Shown here one piece after another: positions 33,361 through 45,169 of a DNA stretch of 64,000 nt. A program made the position numbers and the translations under genes. Source of the DNA: Armigeres subalbatus (lineage: Eukaryota; Arthropoda; Insecta; Diptera; Culicidae). Below the pieces are notes generated by a model. It did no database searches. It worked only from the letters and a program-made list of their open reading frames with translations, and was not told the DNA's origin. How positions within the stretch are numbered: position 1 is the stretch's first letter; each line of letters begins with the position of its first letter. The stretch covers positions 333,805,953-333,869,952 of the forward strand of contig NC_085140.1 of assembly GCF_024139115.2 (NCBI RefSeq), in the 5' to 3' direction.

Positions 33361-33592
33361 CAACAAACTCTCCCTTACTCGATGCTCTGTAAACCGATGT
33401 GTTCTCGATGTAAATCCTACTTTGATCAGTTTCTCCATACTAATTTCAAAAATTCACCTCTCTAACTCGATATCCTCCCTTTTTTTCCTTGTTGGATATT
33501 TCAATCACTGCGACCATTTATTAGATCTATTGTGATAAATATTCTCCCTTACTCCATGGTCCCTTCAATAGCGAGTAAGGGAGAGTTCACTG
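33361..33592. mobile_element. mariner-type MITE, 232 bp, TA-flanked
   Basis: Left end CAACAAACTCTCCCTTACTC; complement of right end CAGTGAACTCTCCCTTACTC. TA flanks both sides (33359-33360 and 33593-33594). TIRs of about 20-23 bp starting CA and a TA target fit a Tc1/mariner-derived MITE. Confidence 0.75.
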
Positions 33593-33594
33593 TA

Positions 33595-34797
33595 TAACAC
33601 TAGGGGTCTCAGGGCCTTCTATAAAGAGGTTGTTTTTGGAGCGAATATATAGCCTTTACTCGTACTTAGTGTACGAGAAAGGCAAAAAGAACTTGATGTT
33701 GAGTTTCATGATAGGGTGGAAGCACTATATTTCGCCACCCTAGACGTACGTTTATCTCAAATTGTCACAAAATGCAAAAAAAAATATGCCGTTTAATTAG
33801 CAAGTATTCTTATTCAATTTTCGCCACACCCGTGATCTAGTTTTCGCCACCCCTTTCTTGTCCTCTTGAAATGGTGATTTGAACGGATATTGAATCCACT
33901 AACGCCCGGAGATTAAATTATTGCGCGTATTGCACGCGCACAAAATCTGTAAAATCCAAATAAAAATAAGAAGAAGACAACCGATGTTGTTGATGATGGC
34001 GAAAATTAACTCAGAGGTAAATTTGAGAACTATAAATGGAATTTCGCCTGTGGCGATAATTGAAATCCCCAAATTTGATGTGCTAAATTTCGCCACCATA
34101 TATTTAACTAAATTAAAATTAATATTAGCGGGGCTTAATCTTCACAGAAAAAAATTCCAACAAGTTCGCCCTAAATGTATGCAATGTACATAGCATTATG
34201 ACACTTATTCGTATAAAAAGTGACATAATGCAGTACAAATTGCATACATTCAGGTGAAAATATCGTTTAAATTTACGCTCTTTTTGGCATTGCCTTTATG
34301 TGCATTACTTTCGTGTAAATTTCAACAACTTTTTCTATCTGTGTTTAGTAAAGCCTTTTGAAATCATTCCTCATCTAGATTATTTCCCCTGCATAGATGA
34401 ATGAAAGTGAAGCTCATCGATCACTTCAAATTTGGTTGCTTTTTAATTGGGTTTTGCATCAATTAGTGGTCCGCAATTAAAGAAATACCAATTAAGGATA
34501 TGTGGTGTTTCGAAAAATTTCTTTTCAGGTGATTCGAAACAAATTTTCACTAAATTTCGCATGACGAAATCTGTTTGCAGTGAAAGCCTACCGAGATCGG
34601 CTTCGTTATGCACTTTGACGTTTGAGCTCCAATTAACAAGTTATTTAGACTCTAACTTGGTAGTTTTTATATGTTGATTGGAATGAAGAAAATCCAGGAG
34701 TCTCACGGGACGCGATAAATAATCGATAGTCGTCATCGTGACGATGATTTTGATTGAGTTTTGTTCTAATAGAGACAGCTGTTCCTCTGTGCTAGTA
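33595..34797. other. intergenic with a small hairpin, no gene seen
   Basis: 34171-34206 and 34219-34252 form an inverted repeat (AAATGTATGCAATGTAC...). An ACTTAGTGTACGAGAAAGGC motif near 33666 resembles the one at 15111. TTTCGCCACC recurs at 33730, 33842 and 34088. No coding region. Confidence 0.5.
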
Positions 34798-34899
34798 TTA
34801 TTATCAGTCTACAATTTTAATGATTGTTGTAAGTGCAATCCACAGAAGCACTTTTATTGACGAACCTTAAGTACTTGCTGACGACAACAAGTTCATTTT

Positions 34900-34919
34900 T
34901 GAGTACTAGGATTAACCAC
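34900..34919 (+). promoter_or_regulatory. conserved G12 promoter motif (gene 4 copy)
   Basis: TGAGTACTAGGATTAACCAC, about 50 bp upstream of the TATA box; see the gene 3 copy at 18131. A ~25-bp insertion relative to gene 3 (CTTGAAAACACTTTTTCCAC) lies between the motif and the TATA box. Confidence 0.5.
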
Positions 34920-34970
34920 TCTACTTGAAAACACTTTTTCCACTCTACATGACTTATTTCTACAATTCGA

Positions 34971-35009
34971 GTATAAAAGCTGGTGACAAAATCCATTCTA
35001 TCCATCAGT
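34971..35009 (+). promoter_or_regulatory. core promoter of G12-like gene 4: TATA plus initiator
   Basis: GTATAAAAGC at 34971-34980 and TCAGT at 35005-35009, with the same spacing as gene 3. Confidence 0.8.
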
Positions 35010-35044
35010 ATCATTCCAGCCAAACTGGGACCAATCTATCAACA

Positions 35045-35779
35045 ATGAAAACCATCTTCGTTCTTGCTGCTTTGGTGGCTATTGCTACCGCATCGGCCAT
35101 CCCGGATAGCCGTGCCCTGAAGGACGACTTCCAGGAGTTCTTAGATTTGGTCCCAGTCGATGGACTGCTCGGTGTGGCCCTGAAGTACCTCACCACCGAC
35201 AAGGAGTTCAAGGAGTTCTTCGGATACCTCCAGGGAGAGGAATTCTCCGCCGTTTGGGATCAGGTCTTCGCTCTGGCGGAGGTCAAGGATGTGTTGAACT
35301 ACCTGGAGGATGCTGATCTGGCCGTGTACGATGCATTGAACACCGTTGCCGATTTCCTTGGACTGCATCATGTTAGCCCTGCTGTCATGAGCTGTGAGTA
35401 ATATCAAAAAGTTTTTGATTAGTCAGTTCGTCAATTTGAATAATTTCCAGTGAAAGCCGGAGGATTGAATGGATTCTTCAACGAAGCTGTCGCTCTGTTG
35501 CCGTTGGAAAAATTTGAAGCTTTGTTCGAAGAAAAATTGAAGACTAGCCCCGAGTTCAAGGCATTCTTCGAGAAGCTCCGCAGCCTCGACTATCACAAGT
35601 TCGTAGAATTGCATGATGTGAGTAGGCAATGAATTGATTCCTAGAATGGAAGTGTCTTGATTGAATTGTTATTTCAGAACTCCAAGGAACTTCAGGCGTT
35701 CCTGCAGAAACTGCGCAACTATGGGCTCGATGTTGATGGTTTCTTCGATCTAGTTGCTGGATTTTTCGGCTGGGAATAA
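35045..35779 (+). CDS. G12-like secreted protein (insect allergen repeat family), gene 4, three exons
   Basis: Exons 35045-35393, 35451-35617 and 35678-35779; product 205 aa. An in-frame ATG 120 bp further upstream (34925) is rejected as the start because it lies before the TATA box and the signal peptide begins at 35045. Signal peptide of 18 residues, then the PF06757-type domain as in gene 3. Intron 1 is identical to that of gene 3 over all 57 bp, and intron 2 differs at one base. Exon 1 shows only silent changes. The two proteins differ at two residues, both in exon 2. Upstream (from about 34798) and downstream (to about 36195) homology to gene 3 continues but is much weaker. Product role as for gene 3, inferred from family membership. 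Confidence 0.94.
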
Positions 35780-36000
35780 TTGTTATTCGTGAAAAACCTA
35801 ATCGTCGAACACCATACTAAACATCAAAATTTCAAAACGGCTATCCTGCACAGAAACATTTGGTGCCCCTGCATTCAATTTTAATGCTGGAAACGAACAT
35901 TGCAAAGCAAAATATGTCACGATGACAGTCTAGTGTTGAATAAGTAGACTGCGGCGTCGCAAGCTTTTGTGTATAAAACTAAATAGTTCGTCAAGGCCAT

Positions 36001-36006
36001 AATAAA
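36001..36006 (+). terminator. polyadenylation signal of G12-like gene 4
   Basis: AATAAA 222 bp after the stop, in the same context as gene 3. Confidence 0.65.
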
Positions 36007-36257
36007 ATTAATAAGAGAAATTACCACGATAATTATTTTGTTTGGTTGTCTTTTTTCGAACTTACTTTTTTGTCGTTTTACTGAGGTGTAACAAGGACTA
36101 GAAATTCTCAATTTCAGTGTGAAATGTCACGCGATGCTCCCCTCACTCTCTTAAGAAACACGTTGAAATGCATTCTACAAAAATTTCATCAATTTTAGTT
36201 CTATGACAGGGCATGGAAGTGTGCAATATATATCTGGCGTTCAGAAAAGCGTCAATG

Positions 36258-36339
36258 TTATTTGCTTTTTACATAGGTATCTTGTCTTGTCTTGTCTTAG
36301 CACATGCACAGCCAGTATATTATTTGCTTTTTACATAGG
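36258..36339 (+). mobile_element. 42-bp insertion (end of the CTTGTCTT repeat) with a 20-bp target duplication
   Basis: TTATTTGCTTTTTACATAGG occurs at 36258-36277 and 36320-36339. Between them lie 42 bp consisting of CTTGTCTTGTCTTGTCTTAG and CACATGCACAGCCAGTA, the beginning of the repeats at 3597 and 27086. The exact direct repeat marks it as an insertion. Confidence 0.8.
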
Positions 36340-36350
36340 CATTAAAAAAA

Positions 36351-39300
36351 TTGGGTTTGGGTCAGGATAGCATTTTGATTGAAATTGGATTGAATTTGGC
36401 TTGGGTTTGGATTCGATTTGGAATAGATATGGATTGGTATTACATTGTATTTGGATTGGAATTGAATGATTAGGATTGGATTTCGATTGAAATTGGTTTG
36501 GGTTTGGACATGATTTGGATTGGGTTTCGATTGGATTTGGATTTGATTTGTATTGGATTGGATTTAGATTGAATTTGGTTTAGATTGGATTTGTATTGTT
36601 TTCGGATGAGATTTGGATTTGGATTCGGTTGGGGTTTGAAGTGGATTGGATTTGGATTGATTTCGAATTAGATTTGAATTAGATTTTGTTTGGATTTTGA
36701 TTGGAATTGGATGGAATTTGGATTGGGTTTGGATTGGTCTTGGATTGGATTTGAATTGGATTTGGATTGGACTTGAATTGGATTTGGATTGAATTTGGAT
36801 TGGATTTGTATTGGATTTGGACTGGATTTGGATTGGATTTGGATTTTTTGGATTTGGATTGGATTGGTTTTGGATTTGGATTGGATTTGGTTTGGATTGG
36901 ATTTGGATTTTTGATTTTGATTGGTTTCGAATTGGATTTGAATTAGTTTTGTTTGGAGTTTGATTTGTATTGGATGGAATATGGATTGGGTTTGGATTGG
37001 AATTAGATTGGATTTGGATTGGATTGGATTTGGTTTGAATTGGTTTTGTTTGGATTTTGATTGGAATTGGATGGAATTTGGATTGGGTTTGGATTGAGTT
37101 TGGATTGGATTTGGATTGGATTTGATTTGAATTGGATTGGATTTGATTTGGATTGAATTGGAATTGGATTTGGATTGAATTGGAATTGGTTGGATTGGTT
37201 TGTATTGGTTGGATTCGATTTGGACTGCATTTTGATTGGACTTGTGTTGGTTTGAATTTGGATTGGATTTGGTTTGGATTGGTTTGGTTTGGATTGGTTT
37301 GGTTTGGATTGATTTGGATTGGATTTGGTTTGGGTTGGATTTGGTTTGGATTGGTTTGGATTGGTTGGTTTGAATTGGATTTGGTTGGATTTTGATTGGT
37401 TTCGATTTGGATTTGAATTAGTTTTGTTTGGATTGGATTAGATTTGGAATGGATTTGGATTGGTTTGGATTGGGCTTGGATTTGATTGGGATTGGATTTT
37501 TGTTGGTTTTGATTGGTTGGATTGGTTTGGATTGGGTTTGGATTGGTTTGGATTGGTTTGGTTGGTTTGGTTTGGATTGGATCTGGATTGGTTTGATTGG
37601 TTTGGATTGGTTGGATTGGTTGGATTGGTTGGTTTGGATTGGATCTGGATTGGTTTGGATTGGATTTGGTTGGTTTGGATTGGTTGAATTGGTTTGGATT
37701 GGTTTGGATTGGATTGGATTGGTTTGATTTGGTTTTGATTGGTTTGGTTGGTTGGATTTGGTTTGGATTGAATTTGGATTGGTTTGGTTTGGTTGGTTTG
37801 GATTGGTTTGGATTGGGTTTGGTTGGTTTGGATTGGTTTGGATTGGGTTTGGATTGGTTTGGATCGGTTTGGTTTGGATTGGATTTGGTTGGATTGGTTT
37901 GGATTGGTTTGGTTGGATTTGGATTGGGTTTGGATTGGGTTTGGATTGGGCTTGGATTGGTTTGGATTGGTTTGGATCGGTTTGGATTGGTTTGGATTGG
38001 TTTGGATTGGTTTGGATTGGTTTGGATTGGTTTGGATTGGGTTTGAATTGGTTTGGATTGGTTTGGATTGGTTTGGATCGGTTTGGATCAGATTTGGATT
38101 GGTTGGATTGGTTTGGATCGGTTTGGATCAGATTTGGATTGGATTTTGATTTGGATTGGTTTTGATTTGGATTGGTTTTGATTTGGATTGGTTTGGATTG
38201 GTTTGGATTGGGTTTGGATTGGTTTGGATTGGTTTGGTTGGTTCGGATTGGTTTGGATTTGGATTGGTTGGTTGGATTGGTTGGTTTGATTTGGATTGGT
38301 TTGGATTGGTTTGGTTGAATTGGTTTGGTTGGTTTGGTTTGATTTGGTTTGGTTTGGATTGGTTTGGTTTGGATTGGTTTGGATTGGTTGGTTTGGATTG
38401 GTTTGGATTGGGTTTGGATTGGTTTGGATCGGTTTGGATCAGATTTGGATTGGTTGTATTGGTTTGGGCTGGTTTGGGCTGGATTTGGATTGGTTGGATT
38501 GGTTGGTTGGTTTGGATTGGTTTGGATTGGTTTGGATTGGTTTGGATTGGTTGGATTGGTTTGGATTGGTTTGGATTGGTTTGGATTGGTTTGGATTGGT
38601 TGGATTTGGTTGGATTGGTTTGATTGGTTTGGATCGGTTTGGATTGGTTTGGATTGGATTTGGGTTTGGATTGGGTTTGGATTGGTTTGGATTGGTTTGG
38701 ATTGGGTTTGGATTGGTTTGGATTGGTTTGGATCGGTTTGGATTGGTTTGGATTGGATCTGGATTGGATCTGGATTGGGTTTGGATTGGTTTGGATCGGT
38801 TTGGATTGGTTGGATTGGTTTGGATTGGGTTTGGATTGGTTTGGATTGGTTTGGATTGGTTTGGATTGAATTTGGATTGGTTTGGATTGGTTTGGATGGG
38901 GTTTGGATTGGTTTGGATTGGTTTGGATTGGTTTGGATTGGTTTGGATTGGATTTGGATTGGTTTGGTTGGTTTGGATTGGTTTGGATTGGTTTGGATTG
39001 GTTTGGATTGGTTTGGATTGGATTGGATTGGTTGGATTGGTTTGGATTGGTTGGATTGGTTTAGATTGGTTGGATTGGATTTGGATTGGTTTGGTTGGTT
39101 TGGATTGGTTTGGATTGGTTTGGATTGGTTGGATTGGTTGGATGGGATTTGGATTGGTTTGATTTGGATTTGGATTGGTTTGGATTGGTTGGATTGGATT
39201 GGGATTGAATTTATCTTGAATTTGGATTGGTTGGACTGATTTGGATTGGTTGGGATATGATGTGGATTGGTTTGGATAGAATTTGGATAGAATTTGGATT

Positions 39301-41578
39301 GGTTTGGATTGGGTTTGATTGGTTTGAATTGGGTTTTGATTGGTTTGGATCGGTTGGATTGGTTTGGATTGGTTTGGATTGGTTGGTTTGGATTGGTTTG
39401 GATTGGTTTGGATCAGGTTGGATCAGATTTGGATTGGTTTGGTTTGGATTGGTTTGGATTGGATTTGGATTGGTTTGGTTGGTTTAGATTGGTTTGGATT
39501 GGTTTGGATTGGTTTGGATTGGTTGGTTGGATTGGTTTGGATTGGTTTGGATTGGTTTGGTTGGTTTGGATTGGTTTGGATTGGATTAGATTTGGATTGG
39601 TTTGGATTGGTTTGGTTTGAATTGGTTTGGATTGGTTTGGATTGGTTTGGTTGGATTGGGTTTGATTGGTTTTGATCGGTTTGGATTGGTTGGGCTGGTT
39701 TGGAATGGTTTGGATTGGTTTGGATTGGTTTGGATTGGTTTGGATTGGTTTGGATTGGTTTGGATTGGTTTGGATTGGTTTGGATTGGTTTGGATTGGGT
39801 TTGGTTTGGATTGGTTTGGTTGGTTTGGATTGGTTTGGATTGGTTTGGATTGGTTTGGTTCGATTTGGATTGGTTTGGATTGTGTTTGGATTGGGTTTGG
39901 ATTGGTTTGGATTGGTTTGGATCGGTTTGGATTGGTTGGATTCGATTTGGATTGGATTCGGATTGGTTTGGATTGGGTTTGGATTGGGTTTGGATTGGTT
40001 TGGATTGGGTTTGGATTGGTTTGGATTGGTTTGGATCGGTTTGGATTGGTTTGGATTGGTTTGGATTGGTTTGGATTGGGTTTGGATTGGTTTGGATTGG
40101 TTTGGATTGGGTTTGGATTGGGTTTGGATTAGATTTGGATTGGTTTGGATCGGTTTGGATCAGTTTGGATTGGATTTTGATTTGGATTGGTTTTGATTTG
40201 GATTGGTTTGGATTGGGTTTGGATTGGTTTGGATTGGTTTGGATTGGATTGGTTTGGATTGGTTTGGTTTGGATTGGTTTGGTTTGGATTGGATTTGGTT
40301 GGATTGGTTTGTTTGGATTGGTTTTGATTGGTTTGATTTGGATTGGTTTGGTTGGTTTGGTTTAAATTGGTTTGGATTGGTTTGGATTGGGTTTGATTGG
40401 TTTGGATTGGGTTTTGATTGGTTTGGATCGGTTTGGATCAGATTTGGATTGGTTGTGTTGGTTTGGGCTGGTTGGATTGGTTGGATTGGTTGGATTGGTT
40501 TGGATTGGTTTGGATTGGTTTGGATTGGTTTGGATTGGTTTGGATTGGATTGGTTTGGATTGGATTGGTTTGGATTGGATTGGGTTTGGATTGGTTTGGA
40601 TTGGGTTTGGATTGGTTTGGATTGGTTTGGATCGGTTTGGATTGGTTGTATTGGTTTGGGCTGGTTTGGATTGAATTTGGATTGGTTTGGATTGGTTTGG
40701 ATTGGTTTGGATTGGATTGGATTTGGATTGCGTTGAATTTGGATTGGATTGGGTTTGGATTGGATTTGGATTGGGTTTTGATTGGATTTGGATCGGATTT
40801 GGATTGGATTTGGATTGGATTTTGATTGGATTTGGATTGGATTTGGATTGGGTTTGGATCGGATTTGGATCGGATTTGGATTGGATTTGGATTTGGATTA
40901 GATTTGGATTGGATTTGGATTGGGTTTGGATTGGATTGGATTTGAATTTGGATTTGGATTTGATCTAGATTGGTTTGGATTGGTTGTGTTGGTTGGATTG
41001 GTTTGGATTGGTTGGATTGAATTTGGATTGGTTTGGGTTGGTTTGGATTGGTTTGGATTGGTTTGGATTGGTTTGGATTGGATTTGATTTGGTTTGGATT
41101 GGTTTGGATTGGTTTGGATTGGATTGGGATTGATTTGTTTTGAATTTGGATTGGTTGGACTAGATTTGGATTGGATTGGGATATGATGTGGATTGGTTTG
41201 AATAGAATTTGGTTGGAATTTGGATTGGTTTGGATTGGATTTTGATTGGTTTGGATTGGTTTTGATTGGTTGGATCGGATTTGGATTGGTTTGGATTGGT
41301 TTGATTGGTTTGGTTTGGTTTGGATTGGTTTGGATTGGTTTGGATCGGAATTGGATCAGATTTGGTTGGATTTGGTTTGGATTGGTTTGGATTGGTTTGG
41401 ATTGGTTTGGATTGGATTTGGATTGGTTTAGATTGGTTTGGATTGGTTTGGATTGGATTGGATTTGGATTGGATTAGATTTGGATTTGATTTGGTTTGGA
41501 TTTGGTTTGGATTGGTTTGGATTGGATTTGGATTAAACTTGGATTGGATTGGGATTGGATTTGGATTTGGTTCAGCTT
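36351..41578. repeat. 5.2-kb GT-rich satellite, TTTGGATTGG units
   Basis: Built from GGTTTGGATT/GGATTTGGATT/GGTTGGATT modules. Cytosine is almost absent from the + strand. The core (about 37.8-40.7 kb) is most regular, and both flanks (36.35-37.2 and 40.7-41.58 kb) are more varied. Rare landmarks recur about 1.9-2.0 kb apart: GGTTTGGATCAGATTTGG near 38430 and 40430, and GGGATATGATGTGGATTGG at 39252 and 41178. Hence a higher-order period. Long open frames on both strands follow from the lack of stop-forming bases and are not genes. Confidence 0.97.
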
Positions 41579-41579
41579 T

Positions 41580-42590
41580 GCGGATGAAAAGAAAGTAAAG
41601 CATTCAGTGCGTTCTACATTTGACGCAGAAAGATTGTGCGACCATCATGATGTTTGACACTGATTAATGCGGTCGATAAATCAATTAATCACAGACAAAG
41701 AGACGTAACTCTTAGGGAAAATCAGTTGAAAAATCTTCGTCATCGAAAACACTAGCGGCATCTGTTGCACATTTTACTCGAATTACTGACGCTCCACTTC
41801 TAAAGGCAACGCCTTGATTATCCACTTCTGCTGCATTACCAACTCGCTCATTTTTATGAGCAAAGTTCATAGCTGTTACTGCTGTGGTGATGCATTGTTG
41901 TTGATTGTTAGATTCCTAATAGCCATCAAAGGGTTCATAGCAATGAAGTGATAGAAAGGCGATTTATGTATATTTGCAGGATGAGAAAAATGTAAATGAA
42001 TTAGTGAATACTGAGTCAGATTGCTAATGATAGTTCATCGCATGGATCCCTCTCACAATTTGGACATTACACTAAGCTTAGCTGCTCCGAATAGAACCAA
42101 CCTATCTTTTGCGAAGTAAAGTTTAACCACGGACCCATCATCCCTGATTTAACTTATTACCTACATATTATAAGATCCAATTTCACCAATCAATGCTACT
42201 GCCTTCAAGGGCGTAACAATATAACTAATGCTCTTCCACTAATCCCTTACATTATTATATCATCTTTTAGTTTTGAAACACCACAGCTTGGGAGGGAGAC
42301 CTTTTTTGTTACATGTTCATATGAACGGTCACATCACAAGTCAGACATATCATGAGTTGCAAACATTCTACGCAATGGTTCACACATATTACAATAAAAT
42401 CTCTATATATAAAAACGAATTTGCATTTCCTTTGAGAAAATATAGCTCATAAACGGATGGACCAATTTTAAAGATTCCACCACCAGATTAATTATTCAGG
42501 TTTTTAATTCTGAATTAAGTTCATCACTAAAATTACTCGCAAGACTAACTATAAAAGTTTGTATTACTATAAGTGTGATTAAGTTGTTGT
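41580..42590. other. intergenic with repeat fragments, no gene seen
   Basis: 41691-41767 resembles part of the MITE at 20309-20575. At 42400 TCTCTATATATAAAAACGAA followed by a 'cataaacggatggaccaat' segment is reminiscent of Helitron/Helentron 5' ends in insects, but no 3' hairpin-CTRR end was found. Confidence 0.4.
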
Positions 42591-43303
42591 TGAGTACCTG
42601 GATTAACCATTGGCTACTCATTGAATGTAACAACTGCATTGATTGAATTATGAGCTATTAACGCTAGTAGTCAACACCAGTGCTGCCAGTGCGGTAATCA
42701 TTGTTTTTTGTTCTAATCTAAATCCAATTGCAACCAATTTACCAAAAACTAAGCCATTCTTCGATTACCTACATGGTGAATAATTCTCTGCTGTTTGGGA
42801 TCAGTCTTCTGCGCTGAAAGAAGTCAAGGACATGCTGAACTATTTGGAGAATGCTGAGTTGTATGTGTACGATGTATGTACTGAACACGGGTACTGATTT
42901 GCTTGGGCTGCACCATGTGATGTGCAGCCTGCCGTCAAGAGTCTTTCAGCACTGTATTGGTTGTAGATGTTTAAAAATTATTGTTATTTCCAATTTAATC
43001 CAAAGGAGTGAGTGGATTTCTGGATGAAGTTGACTGTCTATTAACTCTGGATACATTCGAAGCTCTGAAAAATTGAAGACCAGTCCTGAGTTAGAAGCTT
43101 TTTTCGAGATGCTACGTAATCCCGATTAAAATAACTTCGAGAAACTGCAGGCTGTGGGAGGGCGTTGAGCTGGTGTTTTTGATGCCTGACTATTAATAGA
43201 ATTATTAGCGCTCCACACAAGTTCAGAGTTTCTTGGAGAAGCTGCGATACCATAAGTAGATGTTGATAGTATACACCATTTCGTCGGTTTGTTCGGTTGG
43301 TAA
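42591..43303 (+). pseudogene. decayed G12-like gene, copy 5
   Basis: The promoter motif TGAGTACCTGGATTAACCAT stands at 42591-42610. From about 42745 the DNA follows the G12 coding order: a CATTCTTCGATTACCTACAT segment, then CTCTGCTGTTTGGGATCAG (the FSAVWDQ codons), AAGAAGTCAAGGACATGCTG (EVKDML), GGATTTCTGGATGAAG, TTGAAGACCAGTCCTGAGTT (LKTSPE) and TTTCTTGGAGAAGCTGCG. It ends at TTCGGTTGGTAA (43292-43303). Stops, frameshifts and small deletions are scattered through it, and the signal-peptide exon is not recognisable. Clearly non-functional. It shows that the cluster once had at least one more + strand member. Confidence 0.87.
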
Positions 43304-44767
43304 AAATCTCGGTATAGAACACAACTGGTGGAAATATTTTAGTATCCGTAAGCCGTAAAAAATATTTCATGAAAAATAAATTGAATGTGTTGAAGCTATC
43401 CTTACTTGCATAAAAACTAGAGTGTAACTTTCAACCTACCATTAAGAATATCTCGAAATGTAATTTTATAGCATTGCAACCTACACAGAACTCTTCTATA
43501 TTCTGTGAAACAAAAGCCTCATTCATCACGGCAGCATCTGCCCACGTTGAATTTCTAACAATATTTAACTGAATCGCAGTAGCGCTTTCTCGCAAACACC
43601 TTTTTCCCATTAAACTCCATAATCCCCCAGGTGAATCCTTGTTTATACGAGTTTAAATATCACCTTGATCGCTTCCGTCGATATAATAAATATTGGCAAA
43701 TCCTGCTTTACGATATGGAGGTTCAATCGTTTGTACATTCTATCGTTTATTGCTATATGGCAATGCTCCTCTCCCTGAATTTTAATTTCCCTTTAATTAC
43801 ATGCTTTTTGTTTCGTTTTGCCACACCAGCGACTAATCGTGCAACATTTTGGAGAGCGCTACTTTGTGGAGGTTCTGGCAAAAAAAAATTCCTCACCAGA
43901 CACCTTTATATCAGATGGTAATCACTTCAAATCTTACAACCACCCGAGCAATTAGAGTAATTAGGATTCTGTTTCGCGACTCGAGAGGATGGGTCGCCTA
44001 TTAAGATGTCCGACTGTGGTTTGATTTAATTAATATGGCCCAGCGATTTATTACAAACGGAAGCTAGTTCCGCTGATTACGGGACCGGCTATGTTCCTCC
44101 TATAGATAGGTGAGTGTTTGTTAGTTTATGCGGATCGCTGGCTTCCGACCAGGGAACAATTTGAATGCTAATGGGTGGCAATTACAGTGATAATGAATGT
44201 AATAAACTGTTTTCAATGGGAGCGGTATTATCAGTTTAAAGCAAGAAGTTACATGTTGGTTGCTAATGGAAGGAAATGTGAGCCTTTTGAACTAATTCAT
44301 GAACGCATTTGTAGTTGTGTTTCTGGTCAAAAACCCACAAATCATCTATCCAGATGACTACAAACGTCAGAATATATTTCCGTCCACAAATATGTTTCGG
44401 CTCTCCTTCCTACTCCAATGGATAAGTTCAAAGATTTGTGGATTGCGTTGTGTTTCGCTTTCTTTCCGGTATGTAGGTACATAAAGCAGAGTGGAGTGCA
44501 AAATTTTCCTGAGCGCCTACACAATTCCACGTTGTTGTGTAATAGCGGCTTGTCGGTCTAGTCAAGTCTAGTCTTGTCGGCTTGTCGGTCTATTGAAAAC
44601 TTCCGGAAATGCCGCCAGTATAGACGAAAGATGAAAATATCAAATCCATTTTTTCTTTATTTAATAATGGCTTTTCTGTGCAAACTTTTATGACAACTTT
44701 TTGCTTCCGAAACCCCTTTTTTACAAAACATTTTTAATATTCCATTTTTCAATATAACTAAAAAAAC
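43304..44767. other. intergenic, no gene recognised
   Basis: Short open frames only (for example 43631-43921); none resembles a known family. Near 44560 repeated GTCTAGTC/CTTGTCGG motifs vaguely resemble the start of the CTTGTCTT repeat. Confidence 0.45.
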
Positions 44768-44935
44768 TGCCTCCTCCACCGCCCAGGCATTGAAGTCTCC
44801 TCCTACGACTACCGGTCCTCGGTCGATCAACTTGTCAGTTAACTGCTCCAGTATCTGGCTGAACTGCTCCACAGTCAACCTTGGAGATGCAAAGAAGCTG
44901 CCTTTAGAGACGCCTTTGGTTTTGGCAACCATGAA
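44768..44935 (-). pseudogene. small fragment of an R1-type LINE endonuclease
   Basis: The minus-strand frame contains SPRLTVEQFSQILEQLTDKL followed by VVVGGDFNAWAVE. It aligns with CPPRWSIVQFTRVVNILAAK and VVAGDFNAWAVDWG of the R1-type LINE at 47279-52876. Only about 56 codons of the endonuclease remain. Confidence 0.75.
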
Positions 44936-44989
44936 GCCATGGGGTCTCCAGTAGCCTTGCGAGCAAAGGCGTTGCCAATCTGGAGATGG

Positions 44990-45165
44990 CTTTGCTCGGG
45001 TATCCATTGTACTTGCCACACAAAATACATGCTCATGCAATGGCGAGCAAAGAAAAGCTTTCAATTAATAACTGAAAAAAATCTAATATAATCGAAGTTG
45101 AAAAGCAGGCCAAGTTCCAGTTGGAATGTAGAGCCATTTGCGAAGAAGAAGAAGAAGCCTTGCAT
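44990..45165 (+). repeat. SINE-like repeat with an AAG-rich tail, copy 1
   Basis: Contains CTTGCCACACAAAATACATG, CTCATGCAATGGCGAGCA, CAGTTGGAATGTAGAGCCAT and a GAAGAAGAAGAAG tail. A degenerate relative lies at 60478-60690 (CTCATGCAATGGCAGGCA, TTGGAATGTAAAGCCAT). The tail resembles that of the 297-bp SINE, but the body is different. Confidence 0.55.
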
Positions 45166-45169
45166 TCCA

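Noticed and set aside
34925..35044. In-frame upstream ATG extending G12 gene 4 by 40 residues
   Set aside because: It lies upstream of the TATA box and initiator and would bury the signal peptide.
37153..41603. Many long open frames (up to about 296 codons) rich in Trp, Gly, Leu, Asp, Phe, on both strands
   Set aside because: They are translations of the TTTGGATTGG satellite in all frames; lack of stop codons follows from base composition. No start context, introns or domain.
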